Below are positions 55,733 to 62,744 of a stretch of 64,000 nucleotides of DNA, one piece after another. Source of the DNA: Odiellus spinosus (taxonomy: Eukaryota > Arthropoda > Arachnida > Opiliones > Phalangiidae); NCBI GenBank assembly GCA_963920705.1, contig CAWUCO010000077.1, positions 38,501 to 102,500 of the forward strand. Direction: 5' to 3'. Both the position numbers and the translations under genes were made by a program. Position 1 is the first letter of the stretch. Each line of letters begins with the position of its first letter. Below the pieces are notes generated by a model, which searched no databases, was not told the DNA's origin, and saw only the letters and a list, made by a program, of their open reading frames with translations.

Positions 55733-56062
55733 ATGGATGACACCCGTCTCAGATATGGCTCGTTCTTTGACTATCCCCACATACGCGTGTCGCAGTTGTT
55801 ATTGGCTAAAGCCGGGTTTTTCTATCTTAACAAAGGGGATGATACTGTCGAGTGCTTCGCGTGCCATGGTAGGCTTCAAAATTGGAAGACCACCGACGAC
55901 CCTTTATTTGAGCATAAAGAAAAATTTCCTCACTGCGCATTTATTCGCAGTATCACCCTGGACGGTGAAGGTGGAGCGGCTGACGAGACGGGGAAATATC
56001 AGAAGCCCGTCTGTATAATTGATGGACGGGCCGAAAAGCACGAGAGCTACCACAGTAGTTAG
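55733..56062 (+). CDS. Single-BIR inhibitor-of-apoptosis-like protein
   Basis: The 109-residue product has one complete baculoviral IAP repeat at about residues 5-72. The zinc ligands are Cys41, Cys44, His61 and Cys68, in the exact CX2CX16HX6C spacing of the family. The motifs AGFFYLNKGDDTVECFAC and the Trp/Asp-Asp-Pro core are also present. BIR proteins bind caspases or IAP antagonists and block apoptosis, and several large DNA viruses carry them; an anti-death role here is inferred. There is no RING finger and no second BIR. The last 35 residues are not recognisable, and just past the stop the DNA still reads like a BIR fragment (a DPLFER-type sequence), so the gene may be truncated. The ATG at 55733 is preceded by a TATA box and initiator. 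It is the first gene of the rightward cluster. Confidence 0.85.
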   Translation: MDDTRLRYGSFFDYPHIRVSQLLLAKAGFFYLNKGDDTVECFACHGRLQNWKTTDDPLFEHKEKFPHCAFIRSITLDGEGGAADETGKYQKPVCIIDGRAEKHESYHSS

Positions 56063-56324
56063 GACCCGCTATTCGAGCGCAACATTACAGAAGGCAGGAA
56101 GGAGAGTTACGAGGGTCTTTTCGCGATATATAAGTGTTTAAAGGGTTATTATTATTATTTTTTTTTTCGTGTAATTCGTCAAAGATGACAGGACAATGTA
56201 ACTTGTTTTAAATCCAATTTATTCAGAATACATTACATACCAAGTGTCACTACATGATACAGAACCACGTAGGTGTATATATATAAAGACTCTCTTACCA
56301 TTGTAAGCCATTCGATGCTGCATC
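56063..56324. other. AT-rich spacer with possible BIR-gene remnant
   Basis: This 262-bp gap begins with a short remnant that reads DPLFER in one frame, like the zinc-binding part of a BIR. It is followed by a T-rich run near 56,150-56,168 and AT-rich DNA. It ends in the promoter of the next gene. No further gene is seen. Confidence 0.5.
56282..56313 (+). promoter_or_regulatory. TATA box and initiator of the 419-residue gene
   Basis: TATAAAG at 56282-56288, inside an alternating TA stretch, is followed 28 bp later by CCATTC (56308-56313). The ATG lies at 56325. Layout and initiator core (CATTC) match the promoter of the BIR gene, pointing to a shared mode of transcription. Confidence 0.6.
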
Positions 56325-57584
56325 ATGTCCATGTTATCACCGAGCGAGGATAATTTTTTTATCACGTTACCTTGTAACGCTTCTATGCATATTTATCCTG
56401 ATAATACTAAAACTAGTTTTAAAACACAGTTAGCAACGACGTTAAATTTAGAAGATGGTAAATGGGAAGCTGGGGTGTCGGAAGTAACTATGCCATCCAA
56501 ATGGGATAATATTACGGATCGGTATAATGAGTTTACTGTTAGATACGTTGATTTGTATTACGAGTATAAAACCTTTTTATTTGAGATGAAGGAAGGAGGT
56601 TTGATTGAAGGAGATAAATATAATATTATGTTTATGTACGATACCTTGTTAGAGCTTCTAAACATGTATACAAAGCAACATGGTTTGGTTGATAAAATTA
56701 AGTTTTTTATAGCGAGTACATTTGGTGGTAGTAAATACTTTAATGTTGGATTGAATGACTCTGATATATCTGTTAAATTCCCGCCAGTGTATACCAAGAT
56801 TTTAGGTATACCCCCTGATAAGACTAATGTTTGGTTGAGTGGTAAATATACCCACGCATTTGCATTTATTGATTTCAGTGTTAAAGATATAGATCTAAGA
56901 AATGTTCTACCTATCGAGGTTAGATATAAAGCGAAAACGGATGATGCATCCCTTAATATAGATCAAAAGAAAGATATGATAATAGTTAAAACTGAAACGT
57001 ATTCTTTAAAGCGGGGTTCGTATGAAAATATAGTAGTTTTAGAGGAAATGATTTATTGTTTACCGAATAGAATGCGTCCTTATTTTAAGTTTAAACATAA
57101 TAAAAACGGAACGGTGAAACTTAAATGCGGTATAGGATTCAAGCACGTCCCGGATAATGAATTAACAACCGAGCAAAGAGAATACTTGGACATTTTTGCC
57201 GTTAAATTTAGTAAAGATAACCCCGGGTTAGGAAAGATGTTAGGTTTCGACGATAATCTCCTTGATACGTATCTGGTTAATAATACCGATAGTCAATTCG
57301 TGGCAAATATAAATAGAGGCATCATGGGGTTAGTTATTCATACTAACCTCATCTATCCACTACTGATAGGTGACGCTTGGGGTGGCTTAATTCCAATAAT
57401 TAGTCGACCAGAAAATAATAAAGATATACCTCATAACATAATTTGTAATCCGATAAATTACTACCCTCTACGTGTCTCTAATTTTAACGTGATTGATATT
57501 AACATCACTACCGATTCCAAAGCGAAAATACCTTTAAATCTGGGAAAAATCGTTGTTATTTTACATTTTCGAAAAAAAAGATAA
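56325..57584 (+). CDS. Conserved virus-element protein, possible minor capsid or penton-type protein
   Basis: The 419-residue protein has the features of a family found next to F54H12.2-like capsid genes in invertebrate genomes. The N-terminus (residues 11-63) reads FFITLPCNASM, then a YPDNT segment and WEAGVSEVTMPSKWDNI. The C-terminal part has GLVIHTNLIYPLLIGDAWG, then a YYPL motif and a final strand-rich stretch ending LGKIVVILHFRKK (residues about 335-419). It has no signal peptide or membrane segment. Function is unproven; its place directly before the core and capsid genes, its length and its beta-rich look suggest a second structural protein such as a penton or fibre-like subunit. Its stop codon overlaps the start of the next gene (TAATG). 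The ATG at 56325 was chosen for its position after a TATA box and initiator; a second ATG two codons later is possible. Confidence 0.75.
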   Translation: MSMLSPSEDNFFITLPCNASMHIYPDNTKTSFKTQLATTLNLEDGKWEAGVSEVTMPSKWDNITDRYNEFTVRYVDLYYEYKTFLFEMKEGGLIEGDKYNIMFMYDTLLELLNMYTKQHGLVDKIKFFIASTFGGSKYFNVGLNDSDISVKFPPVYTKILGIPPDKTNVWLSGKYTHAFAFIDFSVKDIDLRNVLPIEVRYKAKTDDASLNIDQKKDMIIVKTETYSLKRGSYENIVVLEEMIYCLPNRMRPYFKFKHNKNGTVKLKCGIGFKHVPDNELTTEQREYLDIFAVKFSKDNPGLGKMLGFDDNLLDTYLVNNTDSQFVANINRGIMGLVIHTNLIYPLLIGDAWGGLIPIISRPENNKDIPHNIICNPINYYPLRVSNFNVIDINITTDSKAKIPLNLGKIVVILHFRKKR

Positions 57585-57955
57585 TGTCAGGGGTAAAAAA
57601 TCCGTATTATTCGTACTATGTACGTCAAGCCGGTGGAGGCTTTCAAGGTGCCGTCTTCCAACGCGGTCACGGAATAGGTTCGATATTTAAAAGTCTAGTT
57701 CGTTTCATTACACCAATTTTTAAACCGGCTGTTAAAGCGATGGGAAAAGAAGCGTTGGGTATTGGAACTCTTATGTTCGGTGATATACAAGCGGGTCAGG
57801 ACCCCAAAAGTTCATTCAAGAGAAACCTGAAACTCGCAGGATCTAATTTATTACATCAAGCGGGTAATAAAGTAGCCCAATATGGTAGCGGTAAACGCAA
57901 GAGAGTAACTCGAAAAAAAAAGATTAAAAGAAGAAAAACAGATTTTTTACATTAA
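57584..57955 (+). CDS. Small basic core-like protein (adenovirus pVI/pX-like, tentative)
   Basis: The 123-residue protein starts with the A of the preceding TAA stop, in a TAATG overlap, which suggests coupled translation. It has an N-terminal Tyr/Gly-rich part with RQAGGGF and FQRGHGIGSIF, a central Gly/Ala/Lys stretch that could form amphipathic helices, and a strongly basic tail (residues 103-118, a KRKRVTRKKK-type nuclear localisation signal). Proteins of this build lie beside the capsid gene in related elements and resemble adenovirus-type core or minor capsid proteins that bind DNA or membranes. That role is inferred from size, charge and position. The RQAGGGF motif has a counterpart (KQAGGF) in the basic protein at 62744-63139. 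Confidence 0.7.
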   Translation: MSGVKNPYYSYYVRQAGGGFQGAVFQRGHGIGSIFKSLVRFITPIFKPAVKAMGKEALGIGTLMFGDIQAGQDPKSSFKRNLKLAGSNLLHQAGNKVAQYGSGKRKRVTRKKKIKRRKTDFLH

Positions 57956-57998
57956 AAAGAAGAGTGTTAACTGATTAACCTTCCATTTGTTGTTCACG

Positions 57999-58553
57999 AT
58001 GGAAGGAATGATGTCCCAATTAGATTTGTTCTCTGAACCCCTTAGCAATTTCAATATCGTAGGAAGTAACGATGTTGAGTTTAAAACCATTAATACGATC
58101 ACTGATGGTGGACCGCTTGAATTTTTTATACCTGGTAACGATGGAAATTACACTGATTTAACAAAAACCAAATTTAAAATTGAAGCTAAAATGGTACAGC
58201 AAAATGCCAACGGTGGTTGGGAGGATATTACAACGGCAACCCCCAGAGTAGGTCCCGTTAACCTAACGCAATGGGCTCTGTTTTCTCAAGGGGAAGTCTC
58301 GTTTAATGATACACCCGTCCAATCATTGAACACTGTCTTTCCTTACTCGGCTTATACAACGGCTCATTTAAGTTTCGGAGAAGACGCGAAAAAAACCCAA
58401 TTGCGTTTACAAATGTATTACAAAGATAAGTTCTTGACAGGTGATGACATATTTCACGCTGATAATACGGGTATGAAGAGTAGAAAAAACAGAACCGATT
58501 CATCACGAACAATCGTAATGATCGGTGTCCCCCCTTTGATGTTTGTAAACTGA
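57999..58553 (+). CDS. Major capsid protein, F54H12.2-like, N-terminal part (frame broken)
   Basis: This is the first half of the capsid gene. The ATG at 57999 fits the family start better than the upstream TTG codons. The motifs TDGGPLEFFIPG, the VGPVNLTQWALFSQGEVSFND block and FPYSAYTTAHLSFGEDAKKTQ are the family signature, seen in the C. elegans F54H12.2 group and taken to form the first jelly roll of a double-jelly-roll hexon-like subunit. The frame ends at a TGA (58551-58553), too early. Family similarity already leaves this frame near a run of six C at 58529-58534 and continues in another frame (58562-59326). The gene is therefore either frameshifted or affected by a homopolymer sequencing error; programmed frameshifting is less likely. 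It lies 43 bp after the core-like gene. Confidence 0.85.
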   Translation: MEGMMSQLDLFSEPLSNFNIVGSNDVEFKTINTITDGGPLEFFIPGNDGNYTDLTKTKFKIEAKMVQQNANGGWEDITTATPRVGPVNLTQWALFSQGEVSFNDTPVQSLNTVFPYSAYTTAHLSFGEDAKKTQLRLQMYYKDKFLTGDDIFHADNTGMKSRKNRTDSSRTIVMIGVPPLMFVN

Positions 58554-58561
58554 ATAAATTT

Positions 58562-59326
58562 TTGATAAATATCGTTGATGTTAAATATAAATTTATCCGC
58601 TCCTCGAATAGTTTTCCGGTTGTATCTATACCAACAGCGCCAGCGCAAGGCGCGGCTCCGGCCGTTATTAATTATAAATTTATTATCACAGACGCGTCCC
58701 TCTATGTTCGAAAAATTAAAATCAATCCCGATGTTATGTTAGCTCACGCCATGGTTTTGGAAAAATCAAACTGCATTTATCCCATTAATCAAACGTTAGT
58801 TAAGTACTTTAATATTGAAAGCGGAAATAGCGACACGGTAAAAGAAAATTTATTCCTTGGTCGAGTTCCGAATAGAGTAACAATAGCCTTCGTGAGAACA
58901 ACCGGTTTCAACGGTGGTTTAATCGAAAACCCCTTTGATTTTAAGAATTTAGGGATTTCACAATTATACTTATCGGTGGGTAATAAAAATTACCCCGATC
59001 AGGCCTTTCAACCAAAGTTCGATAACAAACAATGGACTCGCGAATATATGAGTTTATTTACATCAACCGATACTTATGGAAAAAATAGAGGAAATGATAT
59101 CACCTACGAGGACTATGCCAAGGGTAACACTTTCTTCGTGATAGATTTAACTCCGGAAGAACAAGCCGGTTCAGAGCATAATTCTATAGCGCAAAATGGC
59201 AGTGTACGATTAACTATTAAATATAAAACACCATTAACCTTCTCCGTGACGTGTATAATCCAAGCCGAATTTGAGAAACAAATATTAATCACGAAAGATC
59301 GAAACATTCTTTACAAGTTAGAGTAA
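58562..59326 (+). CDS. Major capsid protein, F54H12.2-like, C-terminal part (frame broken)
   Basis: This is the second half of the same capsid gene in a shifted frame. The frame is open from about 58535, and its opening residues continue the family pattern (a KYKFIRSSNSF motif). The first codon given, a TTG, is only the first start-like codon and probably not a real start. Strong family blocks follow: ENLFLGRVPNRVTIAFV, NGGLIENPFDFKN, the PKFDNKQWTREYMSLF block, FFVIDLTPEEQ and a closing IIQAEFEKQILI segment. These are the typical C-terminal jelly-roll strands of the family. Apart from the frame change I see no premature stop in this half. Without a frame change, no full-length capsid protein could be made from this copy. 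Confidence 0.85.
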   Translation: MINIVDVKYKFIRSSNSFPVVSIPTAPAQGAAPAVINYKFIITDASLYVRKIKINPDVMLAHAMVLEKSNCIYPINQTLVKYFNIESGNSDTVKENLFLGRVPNRVTIAFVRTTGFNGGLIENPFDFKNLGISQLYLSVGNKNYPDQAFQPKFDNKQWTREYMSLFTSTDTYGKNRGNDITYEDYAKGNTFFVIDLTPEEQAGSEHNSIAQNGSVRLTIKYKTPLTFSVTCIIQAEFEKQILITKDRNILYKLE

Positions 59327-59514
59327 GAGGATGGATAAATATATTTACCTCGTTTACCGTAAAGATTTGAATTTGGTTATAACTGCGCGATAATATTAGA
59401 ACGGTATCCTTTGTTTCGTCTCGGTGGAACTTTGACGTCTTGAAAAAATCTTTAAACGAAATATAAGAAAGAAGAAGCGACAAACACGAATCAATATAAT
59501 CTTAACCGTTCACC
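59327..59514 (+). other. 188-bp spacer with a 20-codon ORF and a possible TATA box
   Basis: The spacer between the capsid and PC4-like genes has a 20-codon frame (59331-59393, MDKYIYLVYRKDLNLVITAR) that starts 5 bp after the capsid stop. It may be a remnant or a tiny gene; nothing more can be said of it. ATATAAG at 59461-59467 followed 30 bp later by TCAATA resembles the TATA/initiator pairs of the other genes and could drive the next gene, whose CACCATG start context is favourable. Confidence 0.4.
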
Positions 59515-60006
59515 ATGCAAGAACACGAACATTGCCTCTCCGAAAAACAAACTATCGGGATAAACGAGTCGGGTATTTTTATTCGCCGAAACGACACAAA
59601 GACTAGCGTAACGCTTAATCAAAGCGTTTGGGATAGCATCTGGTTATGGGAAGAAGACATCGAAGCCTTTTTCGAAGATACGATACATCGTTTTCAATGC
59701 TGGTTACCGGATAAATTCCAAATTGAAGGAAACGTATCACCCAATGGTATCAAGTTTATCGAAATTCAACAACATAATCGAGATACGTCAAAATATTCTC
59801 GTTCCTACAAGACTTGGTTCTCGACTTCGAATGGATTCTCCTTCAAGAAAACGACTTGGAAAAGATTGAAACAGCTAAAAGCTAATTTGGATGAAGTCTT
59901 GCTAGCTAAAATAACGACTAAAAAACTCTTCAAAAACCTTATTCTACAAGAAGTGATTGAGAATATTTATAACATCACCTTGGGTTGTTTTAACGCATGT
60001 TTTTAA
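59515..60006 (+). CDS. PC4-like putative ssDNA-binding protein (frame broken at the 3' end)
   Basis: The 163-residue reading frame starts with CACCATG. Residues 13-57 (GINESGIFIRRNDTK then SVTLNQSVWDSIW) and 76-130 (PNGIKFIEIQQHNRD, a Lys-Thr-Trp segment, GFSFKKTTWKRLKQL) each look like the beta-sheet plus helix pattern of the PC4/Sub1 fold, in which a G-(I/F)-x-(L/F/I)-x3-x-W-x2-(L/I) element precedes the helix. PC4-like proteins bind single-stranded DNA and act in transcription or replication. The assignment is from pattern only. The frame stops at a TAA (60004-60006) directly after a run of five T (60000-60004), while the next frame stays open for about 68 codons with similar composition, so the gene appears frameshifted near its end. 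Confidence 0.6.
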   Translation: MQEHEHCLSEKQTIGINESGIFIRRNDTKTSVTLNQSVWDSIWLWEEDIEAFFEDTIHRFQCWLPDKFQIEGNVSPNGIKFIEIQQHNRDTSKYSRSYKTWFSTSNGFSFKKTTWKRLKQLKANLDEVLLAKITTKKLFKNLILQEVIENIYNITLGCFNACF

Positions 60007-60208
60007 TTGCCCAACGCACAACGCCGTGGATTTTGACGAAATAATGGAAAAAAACATCGTGGAAGCTGTTCAAATGTTAAAAATGAATTCTATTATAAAC
60101 AAATTTCAAACCAAACACGTTGAATCCGAGGAAACTCTGGAACATTTGTTCGTAGAAATAACCAAAGATACGACCGACTTGAAATATGAAATTATGTATG
60201 ATATTTAA
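60002..60208 (+). pseudogene. Downstream part of the PC4-like gene in a shifted frame
   Basis: From 60002 a different frame is open to a TAA at 60206-60208 and encodes about 68 residues, including DFDEIMEKNIVEAVQMLK and an acidic C-terminal helix-like segment. It has no good start of its own. It follows the T run where the upstream frame ends, so I read it as the displaced C-terminus of the same gene. An independent small gene starting at an in-frame ATG (60044) is a weaker alternative. Confidence 0.55.
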
Positions 60209-60213
60209 ATAAA
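60208..60213 (+). terminator. Polyadenylation signal AATAAA
   Basis: AATAAA overlaps the TAA stop at 60206-60208 and lies just before a T-rich stretch. It could end transcripts of the rightward genes up to this point. It lies 37 bp before the integrase start. Confidence 0.4.
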
Positions 60214-60249
60214 AACAAACTGTTTTTTTAAAAAATTGTTATTATTACG

Positions 60250-61173
60250 ATGGTTGTTAAACGAGTAGCTCAAAAATTAAGCCGAGTGTACTACGATCCT
60301 CAACACGCGGCTAGTTTAGGTTCGTTGAAAAAATTACAAGATGCCTTTCCGAATGTGTCGAAACAAGAGATACAAGAATGGTTAAAGAAGCAACCGGCCT
60401 ATACGAAACATAGAAACAGACGTAAAACATTCCCTAGAAACCAAATCTACGTAACTAGTATGGATGAAGTTTTTCAGGGAGATTTAATTGATTTACCTCA
60501 ATTAGTTAAATATAATAATAAATATCGATACGTTTTAACGGAAATTGATTTGTTATCGAGATACGCTTGGGCAAAGCCTTTAAAAACCAAAACTGGTCAG
60601 GAAGTAATTAAAGCGCTCGAATTCATTTTTAAAGAACGGACGCCGTCGCGATTTAATACGGACGAAGGCAGTGAGTTTATTAATAAATCAGTACAAGCGT
60701 TTTTAAAAAGGAAAGGTATTCAATGGTATCCTAGTTACGGTAATTTAAAATGTATTATGGTGGAACGGTGGAATAGAACTTTAAAAAATCGAATGTTTAG
60801 ATTCATGACGAAAAATAACGATTTTAACTACGCGAAACATTTACAAAAACTGGTGGAGGGGTACAATAAGGCGAAACATTCGACAATTGGAATAGCGCCG
60901 AGAGACGTGAATATTAATAACGAACATTTAGTATGGAAACGATTATACCTGAAAAAGAAGAAAGTTATAAAACCCAAATTGCGTCAAGGAGATCGAGTTC
61001 GAATTTCGGCGGATAAAGGCGTTTTTGGTAAAGGATATACGGGCTACTGGACAGACGAAACTTTCATTATACGAAAAGTCCTCTTACGCGATCCACCTGC
61101 TTACATCATTGAGGATGAAGATGGTGAAGTTATAAGAGGTTCCTTCTATGACCCTGAAGTCCAAAAAGTATGA
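60250..61173 (+). CDS. Retrovirus-type DDE integrase of Polinton/Maverick type
   Basis: The 307-residue protein has an rve-type catalytic core with Asp78 (in FQGDLIDL), Asp138 (in RFNTDEGSEF) and Glu172 (in IMVERWNRTLKNRM), the last two 34 residues apart as in Polinton integrases. The N-terminal region (residues 20-60) has the LKKLQDAFPNVSKQEIQEWL helices and a basic stretch before the core. The C-terminal region (residues 243-300) has KLRQGDRVRIS and YTGYWTDETFIIRKV, the small beta-barrel or chromo-like domain usual for this group. The enzyme would join element ends to host DNA in the nucleus. All catalytic residues and the frame are intact. Its stop overlaps the start of the protease gene (ATGA), suggesting coupled translation. 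Confidence 0.93.
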   Translation: MVVKRVAQKLSRVYYDPQHAASLGSLKKLQDAFPNVSKQEIQEWLKKQPAYTKHRNRRKTFPRNQIYVTSMDEVFQGDLIDLPQLVKYNNKYRYVLTEIDLLSRYAWAKPLKTKTGQEVIKALEFIFKERTPSRFNTDEGSEFINKSVQAFLKRKGIQWYPSYGNLKCIMVERWNRTLKNRMFRFMTKNNDFNYAKHLQKLVEGYNKAKHSTIGIAPRDVNINNEHLVWKRLYLKKKKVIKPKLRQGDRVRISADKGVFGKGYTGYWTDETFIIRKVLLRDPPAYIIEDEDGEVIRGSFYDPEVQKV

Positions 61174-61649
61174 ATACCGAAGAACTAACGTATTTTCTAC
61201 AATGCGATATCAGAACGGAACCCTTTTTTATCGGCGTCTTCCCGCAAGATATCATACCTGAGAAGCCCACCTTTAAACCCTACTGTTTCGTAGTTAATTC
61301 GGAACCTTCCACCGAAAGTGGTTTGCATTGGATGTGTGTTTTTGTGGATCGAGAAAATGTCGGTCATTTCTTCTGCTCTTACGGTAAAGATCCTAGTTAT
61401 TACGGATTGGATTTATCAAAGTACACTTCGAGATGGAAATACAATCCGACATCGTTACAGCCAAACTCTTCGCTCACGTGCGGAGGTCACGTGATTTTTG
61501 TTTTAACCAGTTTATGTGACGGCCTTTCTTTCGAAAATATACTAAATGCAATGTATAACTTTAAAGATAAAACATATAACGATATCATTATAATGTTAAA
61601 TATGTGTGTGCATTTAATGAATCACGATAACGGTTCATGTATCAAATAA
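61170..61649 (+). CDS. Adenain-like cysteine protease with unusual catalytic-acid position
   Basis: The 159-residue protein matches adenovirus-type maturation proteases of Polintons and related viruses. His53 lies in GLHWMCVFVD, Gln97 in the oxyanion-hole position (NPTSLQPNS) and the nucleophile Cys104 in SLTCGGHVIFVL. These proteases cut structural precursors during capsid maturation. In relatives the strand after the His ends in FDSYG or FDPFG, with an acidic residue; here it reads HFFCSYGKDPSYYG, so Cys69 stands where the acid is expected. Activity may be reduced, or another residue such as Asp74 may take the role. The start overlaps the integrase stop (ATGA), and the end overlaps the convergent membrane-protein gene by 8 bp. 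Confidence 0.9.
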   Translation: MNTEELTYFLQCDIRTEPFFIGVFPQDIIPEKPTFKPYCFVVNSEPSTESGLHWMCVFVDRENVGHFFCSYGKDPSYYGLDLSKYTSRWKYNPTSLQPNSSLTCGGHVIFVLTSLCDGLSFENILNAMYNFKDKTYNDIIIMLNMCVHLMNHDNGSCIK

Positions 61650-62091
61650 TTTTATTAAAGTTTTTTTCACATTTAGCCATTTTAACATGTTTCTTACAGA
61701 AATAACAGTACAAATGTTCAGGTGAAAAGAAAGCACCGTTTAGAGCAAAAGCAAAAACGAATAACAGACTTGTGAATGCTTCAACTATGCTCAAAGTCAG
61801 TATATTTTTTAAAATGAAAAATATATTTACTATAAACATATAACAAAGAGCAAAAATAAAATAAAAACACCTATGAATCGGGTTATCTTGAAAATATAGA
61901 CATATAAATAAAGAACATTCGCATTCTACGGAATTCCGGTGTTTAATCTTGGAATATATTAAACAAATAATCAAAACCAGAATTAACGCTATTAACGCGC
62001 AAACTGTCAAAAGAAATAATAACGGGAATGCTATTAAAAGCACTATTCCATGTAGAAGGTGACCTATTATCTTTAACGCTACGATTCCCAT
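61642..62091 (-). CDS. Multi-pass membrane protein with a C-terminal Cys/His cluster
   Basis: The 149-residue protein is very hydrophobic. A long segment (residues about 12-46) could span the membrane once or twice, and two more segments lie at about 76-95 and 98-121. A Cys-rich loop (ECECSLFIC, residues 57-64) sits between them, and the tail has Cys129, Cys132, His135 and Cys141 (YCYFCKKHVKMAKC), which could bind zinc. I do not recognise the family. Related elements also carry small membrane proteins of unknown role, perhaps for virion membranes or host membranes. It overlaps the upstream minus-strand gene by 13 bp and the convergent protease gene by 8 bp. Confidence 0.7.
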   Translation of the reverse strand: MGIVALKIIGHLLHGIVLLIAFPLLFLLTVCALIALILVLIICLIYSKIKHRNSVECECSLFICLYFQDNPIHRCFYFIFALCYMFIVNIFFILKNILTLSIVEAFTSLLFVFAFALNGAFFSPEHLYCYFCKKHVKMAKCEKNFNKII

Positions 62092-62744
62092 CGTCTTCCA
62101 ATTTTCGGATTTTTTCTTAAGGTCATGCGTTCTTGGTTTTCTTCGTTCTCGTTCGGTTTACTGAGAGATGCACGTTTGTATCTTTGTTGTTTCTCCTTTA
62201 ATCTTTCAGCCGTCCTCTGTCTCGGCGGGGTAGTTTTTGGTTGCGTCGCTATAAAATTACTGAGAGCTTGGGCTAAAGGAGCGAGTTGACTGAGAGATGA
62301 TGCTGGTTTTGAAGCTGCGACTGACTGTTTCGTTGATCGTTTAGGCGTTTGAGACGATATCGCTTGTAAGGGTGTTGCTGGTTGAGGGGTAGACGATAAC
62401 GTCATCGGGGTGGAGTGCTGCATCGGGGTAAACATAGTGCTGGTAATGTTGGTAGGTGTTTGCCAAGGCATTGTCTGTGACGTTGCTGGGGGTGTGGGAA
62501 TACTTGGTGGTGTAGGAATACTTGGGGTCGTGATTGGTAGATTTTTCACGTTAACGTAGGGGGGTTCGATGAGACTTTTCATATTTAGGTATCTTTGAAA
62601 AACATCCGAATATAAACGTAGTTTTTGCTCATTTGACAAACTTCTGTCGTGTAATATTTTAGACATTTCACGGTCGAGTTGGTTAGTTTCCTTTTCCGGA
62701 TCGGATAAGACCATAGTTTCCGGAACTAAAATCATTCGTTTCAT
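62079..62744 (-). CDS. Pro/Thr/Ser-rich protein with a conserved N-terminal helix motif
   Basis: The 221-residue protein has an N-terminal helical segment at residues 23-55, including LHDRSLSNEQKLRLYSDVFQ, which I associate with proteins found beside capsid genes in related elements. Then comes a low-complexity Pro/Thr/Ser/Gln region (residues 61-135) with the local repeat PSIPTPP-SIPTPP. A basic, partly charged C-terminus follows (residues 170-221, RLKEKQQRYKR and a final KIGRRWES). Such a build suggests a structural or linker protein, largely disordered; function is unknown. Its ATG shares one base with the TAA stop of the upstream minus-strand gene (TAATG), and its end overlaps the membrane-protein gene. 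Confidence 0.7.
   Translation of the reverse strand: MKRMILVPETMVLSDPEKETNQLDREMSKILHDRSLSNEQKLRLYSDVFQRYLNMKSLIEPPYVNVKNLPITTPSIPTPPSIPTPPATSQTMPWQTPTNITSTMFTPMQHSTPMTLSSTPQPATPLQAISSQTPKRSTKQSVAASKPASSLSQLAPLAQALSNFIATQPKTTPPRQRTAERLKEKQQRYKRASLSKPNENEENQERMTLRKNPKIGRRWES

Noticed and set aside
55737..56018. Second plus-strand frame overlapping the BIR gene
   Set aside because: It is a shadow of the BIR gene in another frame and shows no family features.
56558..56797. Minus-strand frames inside the 419-residue, capsid and spacer regions (56558-56797, 58303-58648, 59113-59483)
   Set aside because: They lie opposite well-supported genes or in the spacer, have no recognisable motifs and no promoter.
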